A DNA stretch of 64,000 bases from Synaphobranchus kaupii (taxonomy: Eukaryota; Chordata; Actinopteri; Anguilliformes; Synaphobranchidae), in contig JAINUF010000027.1 in NCBI GenBank assembly GCA_029718625.1, forward strand, positions 3,208,676 through 3,272,675, given 5' to 3'. The position numbers and the translations under genes are program-made. The notes beneath the pieces were generated by a model. The model searched no databases. It was not told the DNA's origin and saw only the letters and a list, made by a program, of their open reading frames with translations. Of the stretch, positions 21,936 through 34,039 are shown one piece after another (the first letter of the stretch is position 1; each line of letters starts with the position of its first letter).

Positions 21936-23416
21936 CTTGCCTCACTCTCTTCTCTCTGGTCCTTTGGCTCTGTTGCCTCCCTCTCCTCTCTCTTGTCCTT
22001 CGGCTCTTTTGCCTCACTTCTCTTCTCTCTGGTCCTTTGGCTCTGTTGCCTCACTCTCCTCTCTCTTGTCCTTAGGCTCTGTTTCTTCACTCTCTTCTCT
22101 CTGGTCCTTTGGCTCTGTTGCCTCACTCTCCTCTCTCTTGTCCTTCGGCTCTGTAGCCTCACTCTCCTCTCTCTTGTCCTTCAGCTCTGTTGCCTCACTC
22201 TCCTCTCTCTTGTCCTTCGGCTCTGTTGCCTCACTCTCCTCTCTCTTGTCCTTTGGCTCTGTTGCCTCACTCTCCTCTCACTTGTCTTTCGACTCTGTTG
22301 CCTCACTCTGTTTCTTCACTCTCTTCTCTCTTGTCCTTCGGCTATTGCCTCACTCTCCTCTCTCTTGTCCTTTGGCTCTGTTGCCTCACTCTGTTTCTTT
22401 CTCTTCTCTCTTGTCCTTCGGCTCTGTTGCCTCACTCTCTTCTATCTTGTCCTTCGGCTCTGTTGCCTCACTCTCTTCTCTCTCGTCCTTTGGCTCTGTT
22501 GACTCACTCTCCTCTCTCTTGTCCTTCGGCTCTGTTTCTTCACTCTCTTCCCTCTCGTCCTTTAGCTCTGTTGCCTCACTCTCCTCTCTCTTGTCCTTCA
22601 GCTCTGTTGCCTCACTCTCTTCTCTCTGGTCCTTTCGCTCTGTTGCCTCACTCTCCTCTCTCTTGTCCTTCGGCTCTGTTGCCTCACTTCTCTTCTTAGT
22701 CCTTTGGCTCTGTTGCCTCACTCTCCTCTCTCTTGTCCTTAGGCTCTGTTTCTTCACTCTCTTCTCTCTGGTCCTTTGGCTCTGTTGCCTCACTCTGCTC
22801 TCTCTTGTCCTTCGGCTCTGTTGCCTCACTCTCCTCTCTCTTGTCCTTCGGCTCTGTTGCCTCACTCTCCTCTCTCTTGTCCTTCGGCTCTGTTGCCTCA
22901 CTCTCCTTCTCTCTTGTCCTTAGGCTCTGTTGCCTCACTCTCTTCTCTCTGGTCCTTTGGCACTGTTGCCTCACTCTCCTCTCTCTTGTCCTTCGGCTCT
23001 GGTTCTTCACTCTCTTCTGGTCCTTTGGTTTTGTTGCCTCACTCTCCTCTCTCTTGTCCTTCGGCTCTGTTGCCTCACTCTCCTCTCTCTTGTCCTTCGG
23101 CTCTGTTTCTTCACTCTATTCTGGTCCTTTGGTTTTGTTGCCTCACTCTCCTCTCTCTTGTCCTTCGGCTCTGTTGCCTCACTCTCCTCTCTCTTGTCCT
23201 TCGGCTCTGTTGCCTCACTCTCCTCTCTCTTGTCCTTAGGCTCTGTTGCCTCACTCTCCTCTCTCTTGTCCTTCGGCTCTGTTGCCTCATTCTCCTCTCT
23301 CTTGTTCTTCGGCTCTGTTGCCTCACTGTTTCTTCACTCTCTTCTCTCTTGTCCTTCAGCTCTGTTGCCTCACTCTTTCTTGTCCTTTGGCTCTGTTTCT
23401 TCACTCTCTTCTGTCT
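21936..23416. repeat. HOR segment between the 2,684-bp and 1,521-bp duplications
   Basis: The segment carries TTGCCTCCCTCTCC near 21.98 kb, CTCTGTAGCC near 22.15 kb, GGCTATTGCC near 22.34 kb, CTTTAGCTC near 22.56 kb and CCTTTCGCTC near 22.63 kb, then the CTCCTTCTCTC and CTGGTTCTTC block. It matches 37080-38560 at offset 15,144, and its later part matches 39.4-40.6 kb at offset 17,182. It contains only satellite monomers. Confidence 0.75.
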
Positions 23417-24937
23417 TGTCCTTCGGCTCTGTTTCTTCACTCTCCTCTCTCTTTCATTTGGCTCTGTTGTCTCACTGTCCTCTCTCTTGTCCTTTGGCTC
23501 TGTTGCCTCACTCTCCTCTCTCTTGTCCTTCGGCTCTGTTGCCTCACTCTGTTTCTTCACTCTCTTCTGTCTTGTCCTTTGGCTCTGTTGCCTCACTCTC
23601 CTCTCTTTTGTCCTTCGGCTCTGTTGCCTCACTCTGTTTCTTCACTCTCTTCTCTCTTGTCCTTCGGATCTGTTGCCTCACTCTCCCCTCTCTTGTCCTT
23701 CGGCTCTGTTGCCTCACTCTGTTTCTTCACTCTCTTCTCTCTTGTGCTTCAGCTCTGTTGCCTCACTCTTTCTTGTCCTTTGGCTCTGTTTCTTCACTCT
23801 CTTCTGTCTTGTCCTTCGGCTCTGTTTCTTCACTCTCCTCTCTCTTTCCTTTGGCACTGTTGTCACACTCTCTTGTCCTTTGGCTCTGTTGCCTCACTCT
23901 CCTCTCTCTTGCCCTTCGGCTCTGTTGCCTCACTCTGTTTCTTCACTTTCTTCTCTCTTGTTCTTCGGCTCTGTTGCCTCACTGTTTCTTCACTCTCTTC
24001 TCTCTTGTCCTTCAGCTCTGTTGCCTCCCTCACTCTTTCTTGTCCTTCGGCTCTGTTTCTTCACTCTCTTCCCTCTGGTCCTTTGGCTCTGTTGCCTCAC
24101 TCTCCTCTCTCTTGTCCTTCGGCTCTGGTTCTTCACTCTCTTCTGGTCCTTTGGTTTTGTTGCCTCACTCTCCTCTCTCTTGTCCTTCGGCTCTGTTGCC
24201 TCACTCTCCTCTCTCTTGTCCTTCGGCTTTGTTTCTTCACTCTCTTCTGGTCCTTTGGTTTTGTTGCCTCACTCTCCTCTCTCTTGTCCTTCGGCTCTGT
24301 TGCCTCACTCTCCTCTCTCTTGTCCTTCGGCTCTGTTGCCTCACTCTCCTCTCTCTTGTCCTTAGGCTCTGTTGCCTCACTCTCCTCTCTCTTGTCCTTC
24401 GGCTCTGTTGCCTCATTCTCCTCTCTCTTGTTCTTCGGCTCTGTTGCCTCACTGTTTCTTCACTCTCTTCTCTCTTGTCCTTCAGCTCTGTTGCCTCACT
24501 CTTTCTTGTCCTTTGGCTCTGTTTCTTCACTCTCTTCTGTCTTGTCCTTCGGCTCTGTTTCTTCACTCTCCTCTCTCTTTCATTTGGCTCTGTTGTCTCA
24601 CTGTCCTCTCTCTTGTCCTTTGGCTCTGTTGCCTCACTCTCCTCTCTCTTGTCCTTCGGCTCTGTTGCCTCACTCTGTTTCTTCACTTTCTTCTCTCTTG
24701 TTCTTCGGCTCTGTTGCCTCACTGTTTCTTCACTCTCTTCTCTCTTGTCCTTCAGCTCTGTTGCCTCCCTCACTCTTTCTTGTCCTTCGGCTCTGTTTCT
24801 TCACTCTCTTCTGTCTTGTCCGTTGGCTCTGTTGCCTCACTCTCCTCTCTTTTGTACTTCGGCTCTGTTGCCTCACTCTGTTTCTTCACTCTCTTCTCTC
24901 TTGTCCTTCGGATCTGTTGCCTCACTCTCCCCTCTAT
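23417..24937. repeat. 1,521-bp tandem duplication, copy 1
   Basis: Positions 23417-24952 match 24938-26473 at offset 1,521. Both copies carry the deletion-bearing TTGTCACACTCTCTTG, CTCTCTTGCCC and TTGCCTCCCTCACTC variants. Differences include CCGTTGG versus CCTTTGG near 24.82/26.34 kb and CTCTGTTG versus CTCTATTG near 24.59/26.11 kb. The equivalent region near 40.6-42.1 kb has a single copy, so this duplication separates the two macro-repeats. Confidence 0.85.
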
Positions 24938-26458
24938 TGTCCTTCGGCTCTGTTTCTTCACTCTCCTCTCTCTTTCATTTGGCTCTGTTGTCTCACTGTC
25001 CTCTCTCTTGTCCTTTGGCTCTGTTGCCTCACTCTCCTCTCTCTTGTCCTTCGGCTCTGTTGCCTCACTCTGTTTCTTCACTCTCTTCTGTCTTGTCCTT
25101 TGGCTCTGTTGCCTCACTCTCCTCTCTTTTGTCCTTCGGCTCTGTTGCCTCACTCTGTTTCTTCACTCTCTTCTCTCTTGTCCTTCGGATCTGTTGCCTC
25201 ACTCTCCCCTCTCTTGTCCTTCGGCTCTGTTGCCTCACTCTGTTTCTTCACTCTCTTCTCTCTTGTGCTTCAGCTCTGTTGCCTCACTCTTTCTTGTCCT
25301 TTGGCTCTGTTTCTTCACTCTCTTCTGTCTTGTCCTTTGGCTCTGTTTCTTCACTCTCCTCTCTCTTTCCTTTGGCACTGTTGTCACACTCTCTTGTCCT
25401 TTGGCTCTGTTGCCTCACTCTCCTCTCTCTTGCCCTTCGGCTCTGTTGCCTCACTCTGTTTCTTCACTTTCTTCTCTCTTGTTCTTCGGCTCTGTTGCCT
25501 CACTGTTTCTTCACTCTCTTCTCTCTTGTCCTTCAGCTCTGTTGCCTCCCTCACTCTTTCTTGTCCTTCGGCTCTGTTTCTTCACTCTCTTCCCTCTGGT
25601 CCTTTGGCTCTGTTGCCTCACTCTCCTCTCTCTTGTCCTTCGGCTCTGGTTCTTCACTCTCTTCTGGTCCTTTGGTTTTGTTGCCTCACTCTCCTCTCTC
25701 TTGTCCTTCGGCTCTGTTGCCTCACTCTCCTCTCTCTTGTCCTTCGGCTTTGTTTCTTCACTCTCTTCTGGTCCTTTGGTTTTGTTGCCTCACTCTCCTC
25801 TCTCTTGTCCTTCGGCTCTGTTGCCTCACTCTCCTCTCTCTTGTCCTTCGGCTCTGTTGCCTCACTCTCCTCTCTCTTGTCCTTAGGCTCTGTTGCCTCA
25901 CTCTCCTCTCTCTTGTCCTTCGGCTCTGTTGCCTCATTCTCCTCTCTCTTGTTCTTCGGCTCTGTTGCCTCACTGTTTCTTCACTCTCTTCTCTCTTGTC
26001 CTTCAGCTCTGTTGCCTCACTCTTTCTTGTCCTTTGGCTCTGTTTCTTCACTCTCTTCTGTCTTGTCCTTCGGCTCTGTTTCTTCACTCTCCTCTCTCTT
26101 TCATTTGGCTCTATTGTCTCACTGTCCTCTCTCTTGTCCTTTGGCTCTGTTGCCTCACTCTCCTCTCTCTTGTCCTTCGGCTCTGTTGCCTCACTCTGTT
26201 TCTTCACTTTCTTCTCTCTTGTTCTTCGGCTCTGTTGCCTCACTGTTTCTTCACTCTCTTCTCTCTTGTCCTTCAGCTCTGTTGCCTCCCTCACTCTTTC
26301 TTGTCCTTCGGCTCTGTTTCTTCACTCTCTTCTGTCTTGTCCTTTGGCTCTGTTGCCTCACTCTCCTCTCTTTTGTACTTCGGCTCTGTTGCCTCACTCT
26401 GTTTCTTCACTCTCTTCTCTCTTGTCCTTCGGATCTGTTGCCTCACTCTCCCCTCTAT
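24938..26458. repeat. 1,521-bp tandem duplication, copy 2
   Basis: The match extends about 15 bp further, to 26473, where CTCTGTTTCTTC is replaced by CTCTGTTGCC. A unique CTATTGTCTCACTG substitution near 26.11 kb distinguishes it. Its distal part, with CTCTATTGTCC and CTTTTGTACTTCGG, leads into the run of plain units at 26.6-27.1 kb. Confidence 0.85.
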
Positions 26459-28789
26459 TGTCCTTCGGCTCTGTTGCCTCACTCTGTTTCTTCACTCTCT
26501 TCTCTCTTGTGCTTCAGCTCTGTTGCCTCACTCTTTCTTGTCCTTTGGCTCTGTTTCTTCACTCTGTTCTGTCTTGTCCTTCGGCTCTGTTTCTTCACTC
26601 TCCTCTCTCTTTCCTTTGGCACTGTTGTCTCACTGTCCTCTCTCTTGTCCTTTGGCTCTGTTGCCTCACTCTCCTCTCTCTTGTCCTTCGGCTCTGTTGC
26701 CTCACTCTCTTCTCTCTGGTCCTTTGGCTCTGTAGCCTCACTCTCCTCTCTCTTGTCCTTCGGCTCTGTTGCCTCACTCTCCTCTCTCTTGTCCTTCGGC
26801 TCTGTTGCCTCACTCTCCTCTCTCTTGTCCTTAGGCTCTGTTTCTTCACTCTCTTCTCTCTGGTCCTTTGGCTCTGTTGCCTCACTCTCCTCTCTCTTGT
26901 CCTTCGGCTCTGTTGCCTCACTCTCCTCTCTCTTGTCCTTCGGCTCTGTTGCCTCACTCTCCTCTCTCTTGTCCTTCGACTCTGTTGCCTCACTCTCTTC
27001 TCTCTTGTCCTTCGGCTCTGTTGCCTCACTCTCCTCTCTCTTGTCCTTCGGTTCTGTTGCCTCACTCTCCTCTCTCTTGTCCTTAGGCTCTGTTGCCTCA
27101 CTCTCCTCTCTCTTGTCCTTCGGCTCTGTTGCCTCACTCTCCTCTCTCTTGTCCTTCGACTCTGTTGCCTCACTCTTTCTTGTCCTTTGGCTCTGTTTCT
27201 TCACTCTCTTCTGTCTTGTCCTTTGGCTCTGTCGCCTCAATCTCCTCTCTCTTGTCCTTTGGCTCTGTTGCCTCAATCTCTTCTCTCTTGTCCTTTGGCT
27301 CTGTTGCCTGACACTCATCTCTCTTGTCCTTTGTCTCTGTTTCTTCCATCTCTTCTCTCTGGTCCTTTGGGTCTGTTGCCTCACTCTCCTCTCTCTTGTC
27401 CTTCGGCTCTGTTGCCTCACTCTCCTCTCTCTTGTCCTTCTGCTCTGTTGCCTCACTCTCCTCTCTCTTGTCCTTCGACTCTGTTGCCTCACTCTCTTCT
27501 CTCTTGTCCTTCGGCTCTGTTGCCTCACTCTCCTCTCTCTTGTCCTTCGGTTCTGTTGCCTCACTCTCCTCTCTCTTGTACTTAGGCTCTGTTGCCTCAC
27601 TCTCCTCTCTCTTGTCCTTCGGCTCTGTTGCCTCACTCTCCTCTCTCTTGTCCTTCGGCTCTGTTGCCTCACTCTTTCTTGTCCTTTGGCTCTGTTTCTT
27701 CACTCTCTTCTGTCTTGTCCTTTGGCTCTGTTGCCTCAATCTCCTCTCTCTTGTCCTTTGGCTCTGTTGCCTCAATCTCTTCTCTCTTGTCCTTTAGCTC
27801 TCTTGCCTCACACTCATCTCTCTTGTCCTTTGTCTCTGTTTCTCCAATTTCTGATCTCTGGTCCTTTGGCTCTGTTGCCTCACTCTCCTCTCACTTGTCT
27901 TTCAATTCTGTTGCCTCACTCTGTTTCTTCACTCTCTTCTCTCTTGTCCTTCGGCTCTTGCCTCACTCTCCTCCCTCTTGTCCTTCGGCTCGATTGCCTC
28001 ACTCTGTTTCTTTCTCTTCTCTCTTGTCCTTTGGCTCTGTTGCCTCACTCTCCTCTATCTTGTCCTTCGGCTCTGTTGCCTCACTCTCTTCTCTCTCGTC
28101 CTTTGGCTCTGTTGACTCACTCTCCTCTCTCTTGTCCTTCGGCTCTGTTTCTTCACTCTCTTCCCTCTCGTCCTTTGGCTCTGTTGCCTCACTCTCTTCT
28201 CTCTGGTCCTTTGGCTCTGTTGCCTCACTCTCCTCTCTCTTGTCCTTCGGCTCTTTTGCCTCACTTCTCTTCTCCCTGGTCCTTAGGCTCTGTTGCCTCA
28301 CTCTCTTCTCTCTGGTCCTTTGGCTCTGTTGCCTCACTCTCCTCTCTCTTGTCCTTCGGCTCTGTTTCTTCACTCTCTTCTGGTCCTTTGGTTTTGTTGC
28401 CTCACTCTCCTCTCTCTTGTCCTTCGGCTCTGTTGCCTCACTCTCCTCTCTCTTGTCCTTAGGCTCTGTTGCCTCACTCTCCTCTCTCTTGTTCTTCGGC
28501 TCTGTTTCTTCACTCTCTTCTCTCTGGGCCTTTGGCTCTGTTGCCTCACTCTCCTCTCTCTTGTCCTTCGGCTCTGTTGCCTCACTCTCTTCTCTTCTTG
28601 GTCCTTTGGCTCTGTTGCCTCACTCTCCTCTCTCTTGTCCTTCGGCTCTGTTTCTTCACTCTCCTCTCTCTTGTCCTTTGGCTCTGTTTCTTCACTCTCT
28701 TCTGTCTTGTCCTTTGGCTCTGTTGCCTCACTCTCCTCTCTCTTTGTTCTTCAGCTCTGTTGCCTCACTCTCCTTTCTCTTGTCCTTCG
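26459..28789. repeat. HOR segment with plain-monomer run and GTCC landmark
   Basis: The order is 49-bp, 31-bp, CTGTTCTGTC and 35-bp units; a run of about 15 nearly plain 36-bp units (26.64-27.17 kb); CTGTCGCCTCAATC; the GTCC landmark at 27316; a second plain run (27.37-27.66 kb); the TTTCTCCAATTTC derivative near 27.84 kb; then 34-, 46- and 37-bp variants. It matches 43.7-46.18 kb at offsets rising from 17,244 to 17,352 and 17,388. The steps are 108 and 36 bp, both whole numbers of monomers. Confidence 0.78.
26479..27672 (-). other. - strand EATEPKDKREES open frame (397 codons); not called a gene
   Basis: It covers two plain-monomer runs joined by the GTCC landmark cassette. Substitutions relative to the 12-mer are mainly P to S (CGACTC), K to Q (CTCTGG), S to I (CAATC) and silent Pro codon changes (CCG, CCA, CCT). 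The frame begins in the arginine-rich reading and enters EATEP through a 31-bp unit. It ends at a 49-bp unit. Interpretation as for the frame at 42140-43453. Confidence 0.78.
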
Positions 28790-30473
28790 GCTCTGTGGCA
28801 TCACTCTCTTCTCTCTGGTCTTTTGGCTCTGTTGCCTCACTCTCCTCTCTCTTGTCCTTTGGCTCTGTTGCCTCAATCTCTTCTCTCTTGTCCTTTAGCT
28901 CTCTTGCCTCACACTCATCTCTCTTGTCCTTTGTCTCTGTTGCTCCAATTTCTTCCATCTCTGGATCTGTTGCCTCACTCTCCTCTCTCTTGTCCTTCGG
29001 CTCTGTTGCCTCACTCTCCTCTCTCTTGTCCTTCGGCTCTGTTGCCTCACTCTCCTCTCTCTTGTGCTTCGGCTCTGTTGCCTCACTCTCCTCTCTCTTG
29101 TCCTTAGGCTGTGTTGCCTCACTCACCTCTCTCTTGTCCTTCGGCACTGTTGCCACACTCTGTTTCTTCACTCTCATCTCTCTTGTCCTTCGGCTCTGTT
29201 GCCTCACTCTCCTCTCTCTTGTCCTTCGGCTCTGTTGCCTCACTCTGTTTCTTCACTCTCTTCTCTCTTGTCCTTCAGCTGTGTTGCCTCACTCTCCTCT
29301 TTCTTGTCCTTCGGCTCTGTTGCCTCACTCTCCTCTTCTCTTGTCCTTCGGCTCTGTTGCCTCACTCTCCTCTCTCTTGTTCTTCGACTGTGTTGCCTCA
29401 CTCTCCTCTCTCTTGTCCTTCGGCTCTGTTTCTTCACTTTCTTCTCTTTGGTCCTTTGGCTCTGTTGCCTCACTCTCCTCTCTCTTGTCCTTTGGCTCTG
29501 TTGCCTCGCTCTCCTCTCTCTTGTCCTTCGGCTCTGTTGCCTCACTCTCCTCTCTCTTGTCCTTCGGTCTCTGTTGCCTCACTGTCCTCTCTCTTGTCCT
29601 TAGGCTCTGTTGCCTCACTCACCTCTCTCTTGTCCTTCGGTTCTGTTGCCTCACTCTGTTTCTTCACTCTCATCTCTCTTGTCCTTCGGCTCTGTTGCCT
29701 CACTCACCTCTCTCTTGTCCTTCGGCTCTGTTGCCTCACTCTGTTTCTTCACTCTCATCTCTCTTGTCCTTCGGCTCTGTTGCCTCACTCTCCTCTCTCT
29801 TGTCCTTCGGCTCTGTTGCCTCACTCTCCTCTTTCTTGTCCTTCGGCTCTGTTGCCTCACTCTGTTTCTTCACTCTCTTCTCTCTTGTCCTTCAGCTGTG
29901 TTGCCTCACTCTCCTCTTTCTTGTCCTTCAGCTCTGTTGCCTCACTCTCCTCTCTCTTGTCCTTCGGCTGTGTTGCCTCACTCTCCTCTCTCTTGTCCTT
30001 CGGCTCTGTTGCCTCACTCTCCTCTCTCTTGTCCTTCGGCTCTGTTGCCTCACTGTCCTCTCTCTTGTCCTTAGGCTCTGTTGCCTCACTCACCTCTCTC
30101 TTGTCCTTCGGTTCTGTTGCCTCACTCTGTTTCTTCACTCTGATCTCTCTTGTCCTTTGGCTCTGTTGCCTCACTCACCTCTCTCTTGTCCTTCGGCTCT
30201 GTAGCCTCACTCTGTTTCTTCACTCTCATCTCTCTTGTCCTTCGGCTATGTTGCCTCACTCTCCTCTCTCTTGTCCTTCGGCTCTGTTGCCTCACTCTCC
30301 TCTTTCTTGTCCTTCGGCTCTGTTGCCTCACTCTGTTTCTTCACTCTCTTCTCTCTTGTCCTTCAGCTGTGTTGCCTCACTCTCCTCTTTCTTGTCCTTC
30401 GGCTCTGTTGCCTCACTCTCCTCTCTCTTGTCCTTCGGCTATGTTGCCTCACTCTCTTCTCTCTGGTCCTTTG
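28790..30473. repeat. 1,684-bp tandem duplication, copy 1
   Basis: Positions 28790-30363 match 30474-32047 at offset 1,684. The module is marked by CTCTGTGGCATCAC (about 28.79 and 30.48 kb), TTGCTCCAATTTC, CTCTGGATCTG, GGCACTGTTGCCAC, CTTCGGTCTCTG and the CTCACTCACC units. The last two belong to a B-type flavour not noticed before about 28 kb. The whole pair recurs at 46178-49435. Confidence 0.87.
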
Positions 30474-32047
30474 GCTCTGTGGCATCACTCTCTTCTCTCT
30501 GGTCTTTTGGCTCTGTTGCCTCACTCTCCTCTCTCTTGTCCTTTGGCTCTGTTGCCTCAATCTCTTCTCTCTTGTCCTTTAGCTCTCTTGCCTCACACTC
30601 ATCTCTCTTGTCCTTTGTCTCTGTTGCTCCAATTTCTTCCATCTCTGGATCTGTTGCCTCACTCTCCTCTCTCTTGTCCTTCGGCTCTGTTGCCTCACTC
30701 TCCTCTCTCTTGTCCTTCGGCTCTGTTGCCTCACTCTCCTCTCTCTTGTGCTTCGGCTCTGTTGCCTCACTCTCCTCTCTCTTGTCCTTAGGCTGTGTTG
30801 CCTCACTCACCTCTCTCTTGTCCTTCGGCACTGTTGCCACACTCTGTTTCTTCACTCTCATCTCTCTTGTCCTTCGGCTCTGTTGCCTCACTCTCCTCTC
30901 TCTTGTCCTTCGGCTCTGTTGCCTCACTCTGTTTCTTCACTCTCTTCTCTCTTGTCCTTCAGCTGTGTTGCCTCACTCTCCTCTTTCTTGTCCTTCGGCT
31001 CTGTTGCCTCACTCTCCTCTTCTCTTGTCCTTCGGCTCTGTTGCCTCACTCTCCTCTCTCTTGTTCTTCGACTGTGTTGCCTCACTCTCCTCTCTCTTGT
31101 CCTTCGGCTCTGTTTCTTCACTCTCTTCTCTTTGGTCCTTTGGCTCTGTTGCCTCACTCTCCTCTCTCTTGTCCTTTGGCTCTGTTGCCTCGCTCTCCTC
31201 TCTCTTGTCCTTCGGCTCTGTTGCCTCACTCTCCTCTCTCTTGTCCTTCGGTCTCTGTTGCCTCACTGTCCTCTCTCTTGTCCTTAGGCTCTGTTGCCTC
31301 ACTCACCTCTCTCTTGTCCTTCGGTTCTGTTGCCTCACTCTGTTTCTTCACTCTCATCTCTCTTGTCCTTCGGCTCTGTTGCCTCACTCACCTCTCTCTT
31401 GTCCTTCGGCTCTGTTGCCTCACTCTGTTTCTTCACTCTCATCTCTCTTGTCCTTCGGCTCTGTTGCCTCACTCTCCTCTCTCTTGTCCTTCGGCTCTGT
31501 TGCCTCACTCTCCTCTTTCTTGTCCTTCGGCTCTGTTGCCTCACTCTGTTTCTTCACTCTCTTCTCTCTTGTCCTTCAGCTGTGTTGCCTCACTCTCCTC
31601 TTTCTTGTCCTTCGGCTCTGTTGCCTCACTCTCCTCTCTCTTGTCCTTCGGCTGTGTTGCCTCACTCTCCTCTCTCTTGTCCTTCGGCTCTGTTGCCTCA
31701 CTCTCCTCTCTCTTGTCCTTCGGCTCTGTTGCCTCACTGTCCTCTCTCTTGTCCTTAGGCTCTGTTGCCTCACTCACCTCTCTCTTGTCCTTCGGTTCTG
31801 TTGCCTCACTCTGTTTCTTCACTCTCATCTCTCTTGTCCTTTGGCTCTGTTGCCTCACTCACCTCTCTCTTGTCCTTCGGCTCTGTAGCCTCACTCTGTT
31901 TCTTCACTCTCATCTCTCTTGTCCTTCGGCTATGTTGCCTCACTCTCCTCTCTCTTGTCCTTCGGCTCTGTTGCCTCACTCTCCTCTTTCTTGTCCTTCG
32001 GCTCTGTTGCCTCACTCTGTTTCTTCACTCTCTTCTCTCTTGTCCTT
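30474..32047. repeat. 1,684-bp tandem duplication, copy 2 (partial, about 1,574 bp)
   Basis: The match ends at 30363/32047, where CTTCAGCTGTG is replaced by CTTTGGCTCTG and the array switches to a CAATCTC and GACC landmark context. Small differences exist, for example TTCTTCACTTTCTTC near 29.44 kb against TTCTTCACTCTCTTC near 31.12 kb. Loss of the last about 110 bp at the junction suggests unequal exchange into an A-type module. Confidence 0.85.
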
Positions 32048-32156
32048 TGGCTCTGTTGCCTCAATCTCTTCTCTCTTGTCCTTTGGCTCTGTTGCCTCAC
32101 ACTCATCTCTCTTGACCTTTGTCTCTGTTTCTTCCATCTCTTCTCTCTGGTCCTTT

Positions 32157-34039
32157 GGCTGTGTTGCCTCACTCTGCTCTCTCTTGTCCTTTGGCTCTGT
32201 TGCCTCACTCTCCTCTCACTTGTCTTTCGACTCTGTTGCCTCACTCTGTTTCTTCACTCTCTTCTCTCTTGTCCTTCGGCTCTTGCCTCACTCTCCTCCC
32301 TCTTGTCCTTCGGCTCTGTTGCCTCACTCTGTTTCTTTCTCTTCTCTCTTGTCCTTTGGCTCTGTTGCCTCACTCTCCTCTATTTTGTCCTTCGGCTCTG
32401 TTGCCTCACTCTCTTCTCTCTCGTCCTTTGGCTCTGTTGACTCACTCTCCTCACTCTTGTCCTTCGGCTCTCTTGCCTCACTCTCTTCTCTCTGGTCCTT
32501 TGGCTCTGTTGCCTCACTCTCCTCTCTCTTGTCCTTCGGCTCTTTTGCCTCACTTCTCTTCTCTCTGGTCCTTTGGCTCTGTTGCCTCACTCTCCTCTCT
32601 CTTGTCCTTAGGCTCTGTTTCTTCACTCTCTTCTCTCTGGTCCTTTGGCTCTGTTGCCTCACTCTGTTTCTTTCTCTTCTCTCTTGTCCTTTAGCTCTGT
32701 TGCTTCACTCTCCTCTATCTTGTCCTTCGGCTCTGTTGCCTCACTCTCTTCTCTCTCGTCCTTTGGCTCTGTTGACTCACTCTCCTCTCTCTTGTCATTC
32801 GGCTCTCTTGCCTCACTCTCTTCTCTCTGGTCCTTTGGCTCTGTTGCCTCCCTCTCCTCTCTCTTGTCCTTCGGCTCTTTTGCCTCACTTCTCTTCTCTC
32901 TGGTCCTTTGGCTCTGTTGCCTCACTCTCCTCTCTCTTGTCCTTAGGCTCTGTTTCTTCACTCTCTTCTCTCTGGTCCTTTGGCTCTGTTGCCTCACTCT
33001 CCTCTCTCTTGTCCTTCGGCTCTGTAGCCTCACTCTCCTCTCTCTTGTCCTTCAGCTCTGTTGCCTCACTCTCCTCTCTCTTGTCCTTCGGCTCTGTTGC
33101 CTCACTCTCCTCTCTCTTGTCCTTTGGCTCTGTTGCCTCACTCTCCTCTCACTTGTCTTTCGACTCTGTTGCCTCACTCTGTTTCTTCACTCTCTTCTCT
33201 CTTGTCCTTCGGCTATTGCCTCACTCTCCTCTCTCTTGTCCTTTGGCTCTGTTGCCTCACTCTGTTTCTTTCTCTTCTCTCTTGTCCTTCGGCTCTGTTG
33301 CCTCACTCTCTTCTATCTTGTCCTTCGGCTCTGTTGCCTCACTCTCTTCTCTCTCGTCCTTTGGCTCTGTTGACTCACTCTCCTCTCTCTTGTCCTTCGG
33401 CTCTGTTTCTTCACTCTCTTCCCTCTCGTCCTTTGGCTCTGTTGCCTCACTCTCCTCTCTCTTGTCCTTCGGTTCTGTTGCCTCACTCTGTTTCTTCACT
33501 CTCATCTCTCTTGTCCTTCGGCTATGTTGCCTCACTCTCCTCTCTCTTGTCCTTCGGCTCTGTTGCCTCACTCTCCTCTTTCTTGTCCTTCGGCTCTGTT
33601 GCCTCACTCTGTTTCTTCACTCTCTTCTCTCTTGTCCTTTGGCTCTGTTGCCTCAATCTCTTCTCTCTTGTCCTTAGGCTCTGTTGCCTCACTCACCTCT
33701 CTCTTGTCCTTCGGTTCTGTTGCCTCACTCTGTTTCTTCACTCTCATCTCTCTTGTCCTTCGGCTCTGTTGCCTCACTCACCTCTCTCTTGTCCTTCGGC
33801 TCTGTTGCCTCACTCTGTTTCTTCACTCTCATCTCTCTTGTCCTTCGGCTCTGTTGCCTCACTCTCCTCTTTCTTGTCCTTCGGCTCTGTTGCCTCACTC
33901 TCCTCTTTCTTGTCCTTCGGCTCTGTTGCCTCACTCTGTTTCTTCACTCTCTTCTCTCTTGTCCTTCAGCTGTGTTGCCTCACTCTCCTCTTTCTTGTCC
34001 TTCGGCTCTGTTGCCTCACTCTCCTCTCTCTTGTCCTTC
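32157..34039. repeat. 1,883-bp tandem duplication, copy 1
   Basis: Positions 32157-34058 match 34040-35941 at offset 1,883. The unit is a chimaera. Its first two thirds (CTCTGCTCTC, 34-bp, 46-bp, CTCTTGCC and TTGCCTCCCTCTCC) match 21.3-22.6 kb. Its last third (CTCATCTC, GGCTATGTTGCC and CTCACTCACC) matches 31.3-32 kb. A private CCTTTGGTTCTG difference near 34.53 kb and a CTTAGG-joined unit near 33.67 kb are visible. Confidence 0.86.

Noticed and set aside
28950..28980. CTCCAATTTCTTCCATCTC as an embedded unique sequence or protein-binding island
   Set aside because: It aligns with the TTCTTCCATC landmark monomer with a few substitutions and a 6-bp loss, and it recurs at five HOR-related positions. 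It is a diverged monomer, not an insertion.
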